This document shows, piece by piece, positions 41,923-50,670 of a DNA stretch of 64,000 nucleotides. Origin of the DNA: Erwinia_E haradaeae_B (lineage in GTDB: Bacteria > Pseudomonadota > Gammaproteobacteria > Enterobacterales > Enterobacteriaceae); contig NZ_LR217730.1 in NCBI RefSeq assembly GCF_900698985.1, positions 372,001 to 436,000 on the forward strand. The letters are read 5' to 3'. The number at the start of each line of letters is the position of its first letter. Within the stretch, counting starts at the first letter, position 1. Position numbers and translations under genes: made by a program. The notes beneath the pieces are model-generated. The model worked only from the letters and a program-made list of their open reading frames with translations. It did not search any database and was not told the origin of the DNA.

Positions 41923-42309
41923 ATGCGTTTTTGCCTCATGGTTACAGGACCAGCTTATGGAACTCAAAATGCTAGTAGTGCTTGGTTATTTGCTAACGCA
42001 ATTATAGCTAACAAGCATACTCTTGATAGTATTTTTTTTTATCGTGAAGGTGTTATGAATGGAAATGCATTACATTCGCCTGCTAGCGACGAAGTTAACT
42101 TGACTAATTGTTGGCAAAAATTACATCAGAAACATGGTGTCATACTGAATATTTGTGTTTCTGCAGCACTACGACGTGGCATTTGTAATCAAAAAGAATC
42201 ATTAGCGCTGGACTTAGGAGCAGATAATCTAGCTATAGGTTTTCGGTTTACTGGTTTAACCTCATTAGCAGAAGCAGTACTTACCTCTGACCGAGTAGTA
42301 AAATTTTAA
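41923..42309 (+). CDS. tusD: Sulfurtransferase TusD
   Basis: TusD accepts persulfide sulfur from TusA within the TusBCD complex and passes it to TusE for MnmA-dependent 2-thiolation of tRNA wobble uridine. The start at 41923 gives 128 residues, the E. coli length, with MRFCLMVTGPAYGTQ at the N-terminus and AAAGGA 6 bases upstream; the longer in-frame ATG at 41869 has no support. The active Cys lies in NICVSAALRRG at residue 78. A T9 run (42032-42040) encodes part of IFFYREG. The stop TAA shares its last A with the tusC ATG, so the two are translationally coupled. Confidence 0.95.
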   Translation: MRFCLMVTGPAYGTQNASSAWLFANAIIANKHTLDSIFFYREGVMNGNALHSPASDEVNLTNCWQKLHQKHGVILNICVSAALRRGICNQKESLALDLGADNLAIGFRFTGLTSLAEAVLTSDRVVKF

Positions 42310-42668
42310 TGAATGATATTGCTTTTCTTTTTACACAGTGTCCGCATGGTTCTAGTTCCGGACGTGAAGGTTTGGATGCAGTTTTAGCAACATTAACGCT
42401 AACTAAAAAAATTGGCTTATTTTTTGTTAGTGATGGTGTTGTACAATTATTACCAGGACAAAATAGTGATCTTATTTTGGCACGTAATTATAGTGTCACA
42501 TTCGGTATTCTTCCTTTATATGATATAATACAATTTTATGTTTGTGCAGCAGCGCTAGAAGAGCGTGGTATACCAGCTAAGAACCAGTTTCTTATAAAAG
42601 TAAATGTATTGCTTCCAAGAGATCTACGTATTATGTTAAATCACTATGATCAAGTGATTACTTTCTAG
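42309..42668 (+). CDS. tusC: Sulfurtransferase complex subunit TusC
   Basis: TusC is a DsrF-like subunit of the TusBCD heterohexamer in the tRNA thiolation relay. At 119 residues it equals E. coli TusC. It begins NDIAFLFTQCPHGSSSGREGLDA, of which the FTQ-PHG-GREGLDA pattern is typical, and continues with GLFFVSDGVVQLL. It overlaps tusD by one base and is followed by tusB after 7 bases. The gene order tusDCB directly before rpsL is that of E. coli. Confidence 0.93.
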   Translation: MNDIAFLFTQCPHGSSSGREGLDAVLATLTLTKKIGLFFVSDGVVQLLPGQNSDLILARNYSVTFGILPLYDIIQFYVCAAALEERGIPAKNQFLIKVNVLLPRDLRIMLNHYDQVITF

Positions 42669-42675
42669 GATTATT

Positions 42676-42963
42676 ATGCTACATACTATCTCTCGATCAC
42701 CTTTTTATTGTGATTTCCCAGCTATTTTGCGTCTTATTTCAGAAGGGGATGATGTCTTGTTATTAGAGGATGGTGTTCTTGCTGGAACGCAGGGGTCTAA
42801 TATTCTTGAAGGGCTTTTAAGCGCAAGGATAACCTTATATATTTTAAGGGAGGATCTTGTCGCTCGTGGTCTGCTAATATATATCTCCTCACAGGTACAA
42901 GTTATCAGTTATGATGGATTTATAAAACTAAGAATAAAAAATCTTCAGCAAATAGCATGGTAA
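42676..42963 (+). CDS. tusB: Sulfurtransferase complex subunit TusB
   Basis: TusB is the DsrH-like third subunit of TusBCD. The 95 residues equal the E. coli length, beginning MLHTISRSPF and including GDDVLLLEDGVLAG, which is typical of the family. TAGGA stands 6 bases before the ATG. tusB ends 29 bases before the candidate rpsL promoter, so tusDCB and the str operon can be separate units with possible read-through. With tusE at 61680, four of the relay proteins are present in this window; TusA and MnmA are not. Confidence 0.92.
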   Translation: MLHTISRSPFYCDFPAILRLISEGDDVLLLEDGVLAGTQGSNILEGLLSARITLYILREDLVARGLLIYISSQVQVISYDGFIKLRIKNLQQIAW

Positions 42964-42992
42964 ATTACATATGATGGTTCTTTTGTTATTTC

Positions 42993-43021
42993 TTGACTTT
43001 TGATAGTATTAAGTTTAAAAT
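42993..43021 (+). promoter_or_regulatory. Candidate sigma70 promoter of the str operon
   Basis: TTGACT (42993-42998) and TAAAAT (43016-43021) are separated by exactly 17 bases, 77 bases before the rpsL start. Location between tusB and rpsL agrees with a str operon promoter. Confidence 0.65.
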
Positions 43022-43097
43022 TTTAACTTAGTATTATTTTCCAGTCACAAGGAAAAATTACTGGCATAAGAAAAATCCAGGGGTCTAGGAGTGAGTT

Positions 43098-43472
43098 ATG
43101 GCAACAGTTAACCAGTTAGTGCGAAAACCACGTGTACGAAAAGTTGTAAAAAGCAATGTACCTGCGTTAGAGGGGTGTCCTCAAAAACGTGGCGTATGTA
43201 CGCGCGTTTACACGACCACCCCTAAAAAGCCAAATTCAGCTTTGCGTAAAGTATGTCGTGTTCGTTTAACTAACGGGTTTGAAGTTACCTCTTATATTGG
43301 AGGAGAAGGTCATAATCTTCAAGAACATTCTGTTATCTTAATTCGTGGTGGTCGTGTAAAAGATTTACCAGGTGTACGGTATCATACCGTACGTGGTTCA
43401 TTAGATTGCTCTGGTGTTAAAGATTGTAAGCAAGCACGCTCTAAATATGGTGTAAAAAAATCAAAATCTTAA
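43098..43472 (+). CDS. rpsL: 30S ribosomal protein S12
   Basis: S12 sits at the decoding centre of the 30S subunit. The 124 residues equal E. coli S12. The conserved TTPKKPNSALRKV keeps Lys at the position (K43 in E. coli numbering) whose change gives streptomycin resistance, and GRVKDLPGVRYH keeps the second such Lys. The C-terminus reads KKSKS in place of KRPKA. AGGAG stands 7 bases before the ATG. It heads the str operon: rpsL, rpsG, fusA, tuf. Confidence 0.97.
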   Translation: MATVNQLVRKPRVRKVVKSNVPALEGCPQKRGVCTRVYTTTPKKPNSALRKVCRVRLTNGFEVTSYIGGEGHNLQEHSVILIRGGRVKDLPGVRYHTVRGSLDCSGVKDCKQARSKYGVKKSKS

Positions 43473-43543
43473 ATTTTTAAATGATTGTATGTGAGAGTTC
43501 AGAAAGTCTAAATTGTACTAACTAAGATGAAGTATTATTTGAT

Positions 43544-43579
43544 TTATATAGTTTTAAAAGATTATATAGTTTTAAAAGA
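43544..43579. repeat. Perfect 18-bp tandem duplication in rpsL-rpsG spacer
   Basis: TTATATAGTTTTAAAAGA is present twice head to tail at 43544-43561 and 43562-43579. In E. coli the rpsL-rpsG spacer carries the S7 binding site for translational feedback. Here the spacer is 151 bases long, and the duplication accounts for part of the increase. Confidence 0.92.
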
Positions 43580-43623
43580 ACCTAAAAGTTTTTAAGTGTT
43601 ATGAATGAATAATGGAGCATCTT

Positions 43624-44094
43624 ATGCCACGTCGTCGCATTATAGGTCAGCGTAAAATTTTACCTGATCCAAAATTTGGCTCTGAGCTGCTAGCTAAGTT
43701 TGTCAATATTCTTATGGTTAATGGTAAAAAATCTATTGCTGAAACTATTGTCTATCGTGCGATAGAAACTGTGATCCAGCGTTCTGGCAGGCAGGGGCTA
43801 GAAATATTTGAAGATGCTTTAGATCATGTGCGTCCGATCGTAGAGGTAAAATCTAGACGTGTTGGTGGGTCTACATATCAAGTACCCGTAGAAGTTCGTC
43901 CAGTACGTCGGAATGCGCTTGCAATGCGTTGGATTGTTGAGGCGGCTCGTAAACGTAGTGATAAATCTATGGCGTTACGTTTAGCAAATGAACTGGCTGA
44001 TGCTGCAGACAATAAAGGGAATGCAGTAAAAAAACGTGAAGACGTTCATCGTATGGCTGAAGCTAATAAGGCATTTGCTCATTATCGTTGGTAA
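43624..44094 (+). CDS. rpsG: 30S ribosomal protein S7
   Basis: S7 nucleates assembly of the 30S head and lies near the E site. Starting at 43624 (MPRRRIIGQRK) gives 156 residues, the length of the short E. coli form ending in AHYRW. TGGAG stands 6 bases upstream of this ATG; the in-frame ATG at 43612 is upstream of that site and unlikely. RRVGGSTYQVPVEVRP and RRNALAMRWIVEAARKR are conserved. S7 is the autoregulator of the str operon in E. coli; whether its mRNA site survives in the altered spacer is unclear. Confidence 0.96.
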   Translation: MPRRRIIGQRKILPDPKFGSELLAKFVNILMVNGKKSIAETIVYRAIETVIQRSGRQGLEIFEDALDHVRPIVEVKSRRVGGSTYQVPVEVRPVRRNALAMRWIVEAARKRSDKSMALRLANELADAADNKGNAVKKREDVHRMAEANKAFAHYRW

Positions 44095-44208
44095 AATTAT
44101 ATCAACATGATTCATCATCATACAGAGATTGAATAATTGAATATATTAATATAAATAGCTAATTTGCTTACCGTATTGACTAAAACACCAGAGACTCAGA
44201 GGAATCAT

Positions 44209-46317
44209 ATGGCTCGTAATACACCTATAATGTGTTACCGTAATATCGGTATTAGTGCACACATCGATGCAGGTAAAACGACAACCACTGAACGTATTTT
44301 GTTCTACACTGGTGTAAACCATAAAATTGGTGAAGTTCATGACGGTGCAGCCACTATGGATTGGATGGCGCAGGAGCAGGAACGCGGTATTACTATCACC
44401 TCTGCAGCTACAACTGCTTTTTGGTCTGGTATGGCTAAGCAATTCTCGTCTCATCGCATTAATATTATTGACACTCCAGGGCATGTAGATTTTACTATTG
44501 AAGTAGAACGTTCAATGCGTGTTTTAGATGGTGCAGTTATGATTTATTGTGCGGTAGGGGGTGTGCAACCACAATCTGAAACAGTTTGGCGTCAAGCTAA
44601 TAAATATATAGTGCCACGTATTGCCTTTATTAATAAAATGGATCGAATGGGTGCGAATTTTTTAAAAGTTGTCAATCAAATTAAAGTGCGGCTTTCAGCA
44701 AATCCAGTACCAATTCAGTTAGCTATTGGTGTAGAAGAAACATTTATTGGTGTTGTTGACTTGGTAAAAATGAAAGCTATTCATTGGAACGATGCTGATC
44801 AAGGTGTGACTTTTACATACGAGACAATTCCTCCTGATATGAAAGAATTAGCGGAAGAGTGGCATCAAAAATTACTTGAGTCTGCAGCTGAAGCTTCTGA
44901 AGAATTAATGGATAAATATCTAAGTGGTCAAAAATTGACTGAAAAAGAAATTAAGGGTGCTCTGCGTCAACGTGTTCTTAACAATGAAGTAATTCTGGTA
45001 ACATGCGGTTCAGCTTTTAAAAATAAAGGTGTTCAGGCAATGTTAGATGCTGTTGTTGAGTATCTTCCAGCGCCAACTAATGTGCCTGCGATAAAAGGTG
45101 TTTTAGATGATGGAAAAAACACTTTAGTAGAGCGTTGTTCAGATGATAATGAGCCATTTTCGGCACTGGCTTTTAAAATTGCTACAGATCCATTTGTAGG
45201 TAATTTAACTTTTTTTCGTGTATATTCTGGTGTTGTTAGGTCTGGTGATACGGTAATGAATCCAGTAAAATCACAGCGTGAACGTTTAGGTCGTATTGTC
45301 CAAATGCATGCCAATAAGCGCGAAGAGGTAAAAGAAGTATATGCGGGTGATATTGCTGCCGCTATCGGTTTGAAAGATGTTACGACCGGTGATACTTTAT
45401 GTGATGTAAATAATGTTATTATTTTAGAGCGTATGGAGTTTCCTGATCCAGTTATTTCTGTAGCAGTGGAACCAAAAACTAAAGCTGACCAGGAAAAAAT
45501 GGGTATAGCTTTAGGTCGTTTAGCAAAAGAAGACCCTTCATTTCGTGTATGGACCGATGAAGAATCATCTCAAACTATTATTGCTGGTATGGGAGAGTTG
45601 CATTTAGAGATATTAGTTGATCGGATGAAGCGTGAATTTAATGTTTCGGCTAACATCGGTAAACCTCAAGTAGCTTATCGTGAAACTATTTGTCAAAAAG
45701 TGACTGATATCGAAAGTAAATATATTAAGCAGTCAGGTGGTCGTGGTCAATTTGCACATATCGTAATTGATATGGGCCCTTTAGAAGAGGGTGGTTTGGG
45801 TTATGAGTTTGTGAATGATATTGTTGGTGGCTCTATCCCTAAAGAATTCATCCCAGCTGTAGATAAGGGTATTCAAGAACAACTAAAATCTGGTCCATTA
45901 GCTGGATACCCGGTAGTGAATATTAAAGTACGCCTCCATTATGGCTCCTATCATGATGTTGATTCTTCTGAGCTAGCTTTTAAATTAGCAGCTTCTTTAG
46001 CTTTTAAGTCTGCATTTAATCAAGCAAAACCTGTTTTATTAGAGCCCGTAATGAGAGTGGAAGTAGAAACTCCAGTAGAATATATGGGTGATGTTATTGG
46101 TGATTTAAATCGTCGACGAGGTCTTATTGAGGGCATGGAAGATACTACTACTGGTAAGACTATTCGTGCTCAGGTACCCTTATCTGTAATGTTTGGTTAT
46201 GCAACCGATTTACGCTCACAAACTCAAGGGCGTGCTTCGTATTCTATGGAGTTTTTAAAGTACTCTGAAGCCCCAAATTATGTTGCTCAAGCTGTTATCG
46301 AAGCTCGTGGTAAATAA
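44209..46317 (+). CDS. fusA: Elongation factor G
   Basis: EF-G is the GTPase that drives translocation and, with RRF, ribosome recycling. The start at 44209 (MARNTPI) gives 702 residues (E. coli 704), with AGAGGA 5 bases upstream; an in-frame start at 44164 would add 15 unmatched residues. G1 is AHIDAGKTT, switch I is RGITITSAATT, G3 is DTPGHVD and G4 is NKMD. Domain IV is two residues shorter in the loop after VIDMGPLEE. It is the third gene of the str operon. Confidence 0.97.
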   Translation: MARNTPIMCYRNIGISAHIDAGKTTTTERILFYTGVNHKIGEVHDGAATMDWMAQEQERGITITSAATTAFWSGMAKQFSSHRINIIDTPGHVDFTIEVERSMRVLDGAVMIYCAVGGVQPQSETVWRQANKYIVPRIAFINKMDRMGANFLKVVNQIKVRLSANPVPIQLAIGVEETFIGVVDLVKMKAIHWNDADQGVTFTYETIPPDMKELAEEWHQKLLESAAEASEELMDKYLSGQKLTEKEIKGALRQRVLNNEVILVTCGSAFKNKGVQAMLDAVVEYLPAPTNVPAIKGVLDDGKNTLVERCSDDNEPFSALAFKIATDPFVGNLTFFRVYSGVVRSGDTVMNPVKSQRERLGRIVQMHANKREEVKEVYAGDIAAAIGLKDVTTGDTLCDVNNVIILERMEFPDPVISVAVEPKTKADQEKMGIALGRLAKEDPSFRVWTDEESSQTIIAGMGELHLEILVDRMKREFNVSANIGKPQVAYRETICQKVTDIESKYIKQSGGRGQFAHIVIDMGPLEEGGLGYEFVNDIVGGSIPKEFIPAVDKGIQEQLKSGPLAGYPVVNIKVRLHYGSYHDVDSSELAFKLAASLAFKSAFNQAKPVLLEPVMRVEVETPVEYMGDVIGDLNRRRGLIEGMEDTTTGKTIRAQVPLSVMFGYATDLRSQTQGRASYSMEFLKYSEAPNYVAQAVIEARGK

Positions 46318-46398
46318 ATTTCTGGGTTTAGCTTATTGAATATTATTTAATTATCCCCACCAAGTATCGTGATGGTACAGAAAGTAAGGAATATTGTT

Positions 46399-47583
46399 GT
46401 GGCTAAAGAAAAATTTGAACGATCTAAACCGCATGTCAATGTTGGAACTATTGGTCATGTTGATCACGGTAAAACCACCTTAACTGCAGCCATTACAACT
46501 GTATTAGCTAAAACGTATGGTGGTACTGCGCGTGCATTTGATCAAATAGATAATGCGCCCGAAGAAAAAGCACGTGGTATTACTATCAATACCTCGCATG
46601 TGGAATATGATACTACAAAAAGACATTATGCACATGTTGATTGCCCTGGGCACGCTGATTATATTAAAAATATGATTACCGGCGCTGCGCAGATGGATGG
46701 AGCAATTTTAGTAGTTGCCGCAACAGATGGCCCAATGCCTCAAACTCGTGAACATATTCTGCTTGGGCGTCAGGTAGGGGTACCATATATTATTGTTTTT
46801 CTTAATAAATGTGATATGGTTGATGATGAGGAATTGTTAGAGCTTGTGGAAATGGAAGTTCGGGATCTTTTATCTCAGTATGATTTTCCTGGTGATGTTA
46901 CCCCAATTATTTATGGTTCTGCGTTAAAAGCCTTAGAAGGTGATGCTGTATGGGAAGCGAAAATTATTGAATTAGCCAATCATTTAGATAATTACATTCC
47001 ACAACCTCAGCGTGCGATTGATCAAGATTTTTTACTTCCAATTGAAGATGTTTTCTCTATTTCTGGTCGTGGTACGGTAGTAACTGGTCGCGTAGAACGT
47101 GGGGTTATTAAAGTTGGCGATGAAGTAGAGATTGTTGGTATTAAAGATACTGTAAAATCGATTTGCACTGGTGTAGAAATGTTTCGTAAGCTTTTAGATG
47201 AAGGTCGGGCAGGAGAGAATTGCGGTATTTTATTGCGTGGTATTAAGAGAGAAGACATTCAGAGAGGGCAGGTTTTGGCTAAGCCTGGAACTATTAAACC
47301 TCATACTCAATTTGAATCAGAAGTTTATGTTTTATCTAAGGAAGAGGGTGGACGTCATACTCCGTTTTTCCAAGGTTATCGACCGCAGTTTTATTTTAGA
47401 ACAACTGATGTAACAGGTACTATAGATCTTCCAGATGGTGTTGAAATGGTTATGCCAGGTGATAATATTAAGATAAAAGCAACCTTAATTCATCCAATTG
47501 CTATGGATGAAGGATTGCGTTTTGCTATCCGTGAAGGGGGTCGTACTGTAGGAGCTGGAATTGTTTCTAAAGTAATTTGTTAA
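46399..47583 (+). CDS. tuf: Elongation factor Tu
   Basis: EF-Tu delivers aminoacyl-tRNA to the ribosome as a GTP complex. I chose the GTG at 46399 (reading VAKEKFERSKPHVNVG) because E. coli tuf also starts with GTG at this point; AAGGA lies 8 bases upstream, and the protein is then 394 residues as in E. coli. Upstream in-frame ATGs would add 10 unmatched residues. GHVDHGKTT, DCPGHADY and NKCD are the G motifs. The C-terminus ends in VIC rather than VLG. It is the only tuf in this window. The hairpin at 47614-47657 probably ends the operon. Confidence 0.97.
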   Translation: MAKEKFERSKPHVNVGTIGHVDHGKTTLTAAITTVLAKTYGGTARAFDQIDNAPEEKARGITINTSHVEYDTTKRHYAHVDCPGHADYIKNMITGAAQMDGAILVVAATDGPMPQTREHILLGRQVGVPYIIVFLNKCDMVDDEELLELVEMEVRDLLSQYDFPGDVTPIIYGSALKALEGDAVWEAKIIELANHLDNYIPQPQRAIDQDFLLPIEDVFSISGRGTVVTGRVERGVIKVGDEVEIVGIKDTVKSICTGVEMFRKLLDEGRAGENCGILLRGIKREDIQRGQVLAKPGTIKPHTQFESEVYVLSKEEGGRHTPFFQGYRPQFYFRTTDVTGTIDLPDGVEMVMPGDNIKIKATLIHPIAMDEGLRFAIREGGRTVGAGIVSKVIC

Positions 47584-47613
47584 AGTTTTACCTCTAAATT
47601 ATCTTTAAATTTA

Positions 47614-47657
47614 ATCAGAGATCTATAGAGAATAGATATCGTCTTTTGATCTCTGAT
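47614..47657 (+). terminator. Candidate terminator of the str operon
   Basis: ATCAGAGATC (47614-47623) and GATCTCTGAT (47648-47657) form a perfect 10-bp stem with a 24-base loop, followed by GTGGTTTTATT. It lies 30 bases after the tuf stop. The long loop and the interrupted T-run make it a modest terminator by itself. Confidence 0.6.
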
Positions 47658-47698
47658 GTGGTTTTATTAAATAAGAGCAAATATATAGATAAGAAACA

Positions 47699-47733
47699 TT
47701 GCAGTTGCTTTGTGTATATACATAATATAATAT
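47699..47733 (+). promoter_or_regulatory. Candidate promoter of the S10 operon
   Basis: TTGCAG (47699) with TAATAT (47723) at 18 bases, or TTGCTT (47705) with TAATAT (47728) at 17 bases, precede rpsJ by about 185-200 bases. This leaves a leader of about 180 bases, similar to the S10 leader used for L4 feedback in E. coli. I did not attempt to prove the L4 hairpin. Confidence 0.4.
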
Positions 47734-47917
47734 GTTAATATTAAGAATATTGTACTGATTAATACTAACAGTATGATGTTAAAAGAAATATGTTATCACT
47801 AATACATATCACTCATAACTTGTATTTTTTTTTATAACTAAAGATTATACGTGTATACTAATTTACAAAAAGATTAGTTATAGTATTTTTTTATAAAATA
47901 ATTGGAGTTCTGGTATA

Positions 47918-48229
47918 ATGCAGAACCAAAGAATTCGTATCCGTCTGAAAGCTTTTGATCATCGTTTAATAGATCGATCTACCTTAGAGATCGTAGAGAC
48001 AGCTAAAAGAACCGGCGCACAAGTACATGGTCCTATTCCATTACCAACACGCAAGGAGCGTTTTACTGTCCTAATTTCTCCTCATGTTAATAAAGATGCA
48101 AGAGATCAGTATGAGATTCGCACACATAAGCGTTTAGTTGATATCGTCGAGCCTACTGAAAAAACAGTAGATGCATTGATGAGACTAGATCTAGCTGCCG
48201 GTGTAGATGTGCAGATTAGTCTAGGTTAG
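47918..48229 (+). CDS. rpsJ: 30S ribosomal protein S10 (NusE)
   Basis: S10 belongs to the 30S head and also acts as NusE in antitermination. The 103 residues equal E. coli S10. The conserved QNQRIRIRLKAFDHRLID start, RTGAQVHGPIPLPTRKE and the C-terminal AGVDVQISLG are present. GGAG stands before the ATG. It is the first gene of the S10 operon, which continues without a large gap to rpsQ. Confidence 0.97.
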   Translation: MQNQRIRIRLKAFDHRLIDRSTLEIVETAKRTGAQVHGPIPLPTRKERFTVLISPHVNKDARDQYEIRTHKRLVDIVEPTEKTVDALMRLDLAAGVDVQISLG

Positions 48230-48258
48230 TTTGCATATTCAGCAGGAAGAGGGTCAAA

Positions 48259-48894
48259 ATGATTGGTTTTGTTGGAAAAAAAGTTGGAATGACCCGAATC
48301 TTTACAGAAGAAGGTTTTTCTATACCTATTACTGTAATTCAGTTAGAAGAAAATCGTGTCACTCAAGTAAAAAAAGTTAACACAGATGGTTACACTGCTA
48401 TTCAAGTAACTACCGGTATAAAAAAAATAAATCGTATTACTAAACCTGAAGCGGGTCATTTTGCGAAATCTGGTATTTTAGCTGGGCGTGGTTTATGGGA
48501 GTTTAAAACTTCTAAAGTTGAATCATTTAATATAGGACAAAATATTAATATTCAGATTCTTTCTAATTCTGGTGTAAAAAAAGTTGATGTCTCTGGTTTT
48601 TCTAAAGGTAGAGGTTTTGCTGGTACCGTTAAGCGTTGGAATTTTCGCACACAGGATGCAACGCATGGTAATTCATTATCTCATCGAGTTCCTGGATCTA
48701 TAGGGCAAAATCAAACTCCAGGAAAAGTATTTAAAGGAAAAAAAATGGCAGGCCATATGGGAAATCAACGTGTAACTATTCAAAGCTTGCAAGTGATGCG
48801 TATTGACGTTGATCGAAATCTTCTTTTAGTGAAGGGAGCAGTTCCTGGTGCCACTGGCGGTAATCTAATCATTAAACCAGCTGTAAAGGGGTAA
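48259..48894 (+). CDS. rplC: 50S ribosomal protein L3
   Basis: L3 is an early 50S assembly protein with a loop reaching towards the peptidyl transferase centre. The 211 residues (E. coli 209) begin MIGFVGKKVGMTRIF; SIGQNQTPGKVFKGKKMAG contains the Gln that is methylated by PrmB in E. coli. AGGAAGAGGG lies upstream of the ATG. It is the second gene of the S10 operon, 29 bases after rpsJ. Confidence 0.97.
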   Translation: MIGFVGKKVGMTRIFTEEGFSIPITVIQLEENRVTQVKKVNTDGYTAIQVTTGIKKINRITKPEAGHFAKSGILAGRGLWEFKTSKVESFNIGQNINIQILSNSGVKKVDVSGFSKGRGFAGTVKRWNFRTQDATHGNSLSHRVPGSIGQNQTPGKVFKGKKMAGHMGNQRVTIQSLQVMRIDVDRNLLLVKGAVPGATGGNLIIKPAVKG

Positions 48895-48906
48895 AGAGGT
48901 ATAGAA

Positions 48907-49512
48907 ATGGAATTAGTATTAAAAGATGCACAAGGGGTGCCAACTGTTTCTGATACTGTCTTTAATTGTAATTTTAACGAAGCCTTAGTGCACCAGGTAG
49001 TTGTTGCATATGCAGCGGGTTCCCGTCAGGGTACTCGTGCACAGAAAACTCGAGCCGAGGTAACTGGATCAGGTAAAAAACCATGGCGTCAGAAAGGAAC
49101 GGGTCGTGCGCGTGCTGGTTCCGTTAAAAGTCCGATTTGGCGCTCTGGTGGTATAACTTTTGCTGCTAAATCCAAAGATTATAGTCAAAAAATTAATAAA
49201 AAGATGTATCGTGGCGCAATGAAAAGTATCTTTTCCGAGCTTATACGTCAAGATCGTTTACTTATTGTTAAGACATTTTTAATAGAAGAACCTAAAACTA
49301 GACTGTTGATAGATAAGCTTCAAAAGATGGGTTTAAATAATGTATTAATTATTCTCTGTTCTATAGAGGTAAATTTACTTCTTGCTTCACGTAATTTATA
49401 TACAGTTAAGGTATGTCAGGCGGCAGGTATTGATCCAATTAGCTTAATTTCTTATAAAAAAGTTATAATTACCGCTGATGCTATGAAGCAGATAGAGGAG
49501 ATGTTTATATGA
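48907..49512 (+). CDS. rplD: 50S ribosomal protein L4
   Basis: L4 lines the exit tunnel; in E. coli it also represses its own S10 operon by binding the leader. The 201 residues equal E. coli. The tunnel loop sequence GSGKKPWRQKGTGRARAGS and SPIWRSGGITF are conserved. The C-terminal half, around KMGLNNVLIILCS, is less conserved. Its stop overlaps the rplW start as ATGA, so the two are coupled. Confidence 0.97.
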   Translation: MELVLKDAQGVPTVSDTVFNCNFNEALVHQVVVAYAAGSRQGTRAQKTRAEVTGSGKKPWRQKGTGRARAGSVKSPIWRSGGITFAAKSKDYSQKINKKMYRGAMKSIFSELIRQDRLLIVKTFLIEEPKTRLLIDKLQKMGLNNVLIILCSIEVNLLLASRNLYTVKVCQAAGIDPISLISYKKVIITADAMKQIEEMFI

Positions 49513-49811
49513 ACTTGGAAGAACGCTTACTAAAAATATTGCGTAGTCCTCATATTTCTGAAAAAGCTTCTACTTCAATGGAAAAAAATAACACTATTGT
49601 TCTTAAAGTTTCTATAGATTCTAGTAAATTAGAAATTAAAGAGGCTATACAGAAGATTTTTTCAGTAGAAGTGGAATGCGTAAATACATTGTTAGTAAAG
49701 GGTAAATCTAAGCGTTATAAACAACGTATCGGTCATCGTAAGAGCTGGAAAAAGGCTTATATCACTATTAAATCAGGTCAAAATGTAGCCTTGGTGGGCG
49801 GAACTGAATAA
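49509..49811 (+). CDS. rplW: 50S ribosomal protein L23
   Basis: L23 is at the tunnel exit and docks trigger factor and SRP. The 100 residues match the E. coli length. LLKILRSPHISEKAS at the start and GKSKRYKQRIGHRKSWKKAYITI near the end follow the family pattern. It overlaps rplD by 4 bases (ATGA). Confidence 0.96.
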   Translation: MNLEERLLKILRSPHISEKASTSMEKNNTIVLKVSIDSSKLEIKEAIQKIFSVEVECVNTLLVKGKSKRYKQRIGHRKSWKKAYITIKSGQNVALVGGTE

Positions 49812-49832
49812 AGAAGGAGTGGTAGAATAATA

Positions 49833-50654
49833 ATGACAATTGTGCAATGTAAACCGACATCTCCTGGTCGTCGTCATATGGTTAAGGTAATCAACTCGGA
49901 GCTACATAAAGGAAAACCATTTGCCTCTCTTGTAAAAAAACATACTAAAACTGGTGGTCGTAATAATACCGGTCGTATTACCACCAGACATATTGGTGGG
50001 GGGCACAAGAAGGCGTATCGCGTGATTGATTTTAAACGGAATAAAGATGGAATCCCAGCACTTGTTGAGCGTCTTGAATATGATCCAAACCGGTCTTCTA
50101 ACATTGCGTTAGTGCTTTACCAAGATGGTGTACGTCGTTATATTTTAGCACCTAAAGGGGTAAAATCTGGTGATCAAATACAATCTGGTATTGGAGCTAT
50201 TATTAAAGTTGGTAACACATTACCTATGCGTTATATTCCAGTTGGATCTACTGTACATAATGTAGAAATGAAACCAGGGAAAGGCGGGCAGATTGCGCGA
50301 TCAGCTGGGTCTTATGTACAAATCGTTGCTCGTGAAGGTTCTTATGTTACATTACGCTTGCGTTCTGGTGAAATGCGCAAAGTGGAGATAGATTGTCGTG
50401 CCACTTTAGGTGAAGTCGGTAATTCTGAGCACATGTTGCGTGTTTTAGGTAAATCAGGTGCTGCTAGGTGGCGAGGTATTCGCCCTACTGTTCGTGGTAC
50501 AGCCATGAATCCTGTTGATCATCCGCATGGTGGAGGTGAAGGCCGTAACTTTGGCAAGCATCCCGTTTCTCCTTGGGGTTTGCAAACTAAGGGTAAAAAG
50601 ACTAGAAGAAACAAACGTACTGATAAATTTATCATACGTTGTCGTAGTAAATAA
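49833..50654 (+). CDS. rplB: 50S ribosomal protein L2
   Basis: L2 is needed for subunit joining and peptidyl transferase activity. The 273 residues equal E. coli. CKPTSPGRRHMVKV at the start, TTRHIGGGHKKAYR, and the signature NPVDHPHGGGEGR with the critical His are present. AAGGAG lies upstream of the ATG. Its position in the operon is as in E. coli, between rplW and rpsS. Confidence 0.97.
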   Translation: MTIVQCKPTSPGRRHMVKVINSELHKGKPFASLVKKHTKTGGRNNTGRITTRHIGGGHKKAYRVIDFKRNKDGIPALVERLEYDPNRSSNIALVLYQDGVRRYILAPKGVKSGDQIQSGIGAIIKVGNTLPMRYIPVGSTVHNVEMKPGKGGQIARSAGSYVQIVAREGSYVTLRLRSGEMRKVEIDCRATLGEVGNSEHMLRVLGKSGAARWRGIRPTVRGTAMNPVDHPHGGGEGRNFGKHPVSPWGLQTKGKKTRRNKRTDKFIIRCRSK

Positions 50655-50670
50655 ATTTAAAGGATAAACC

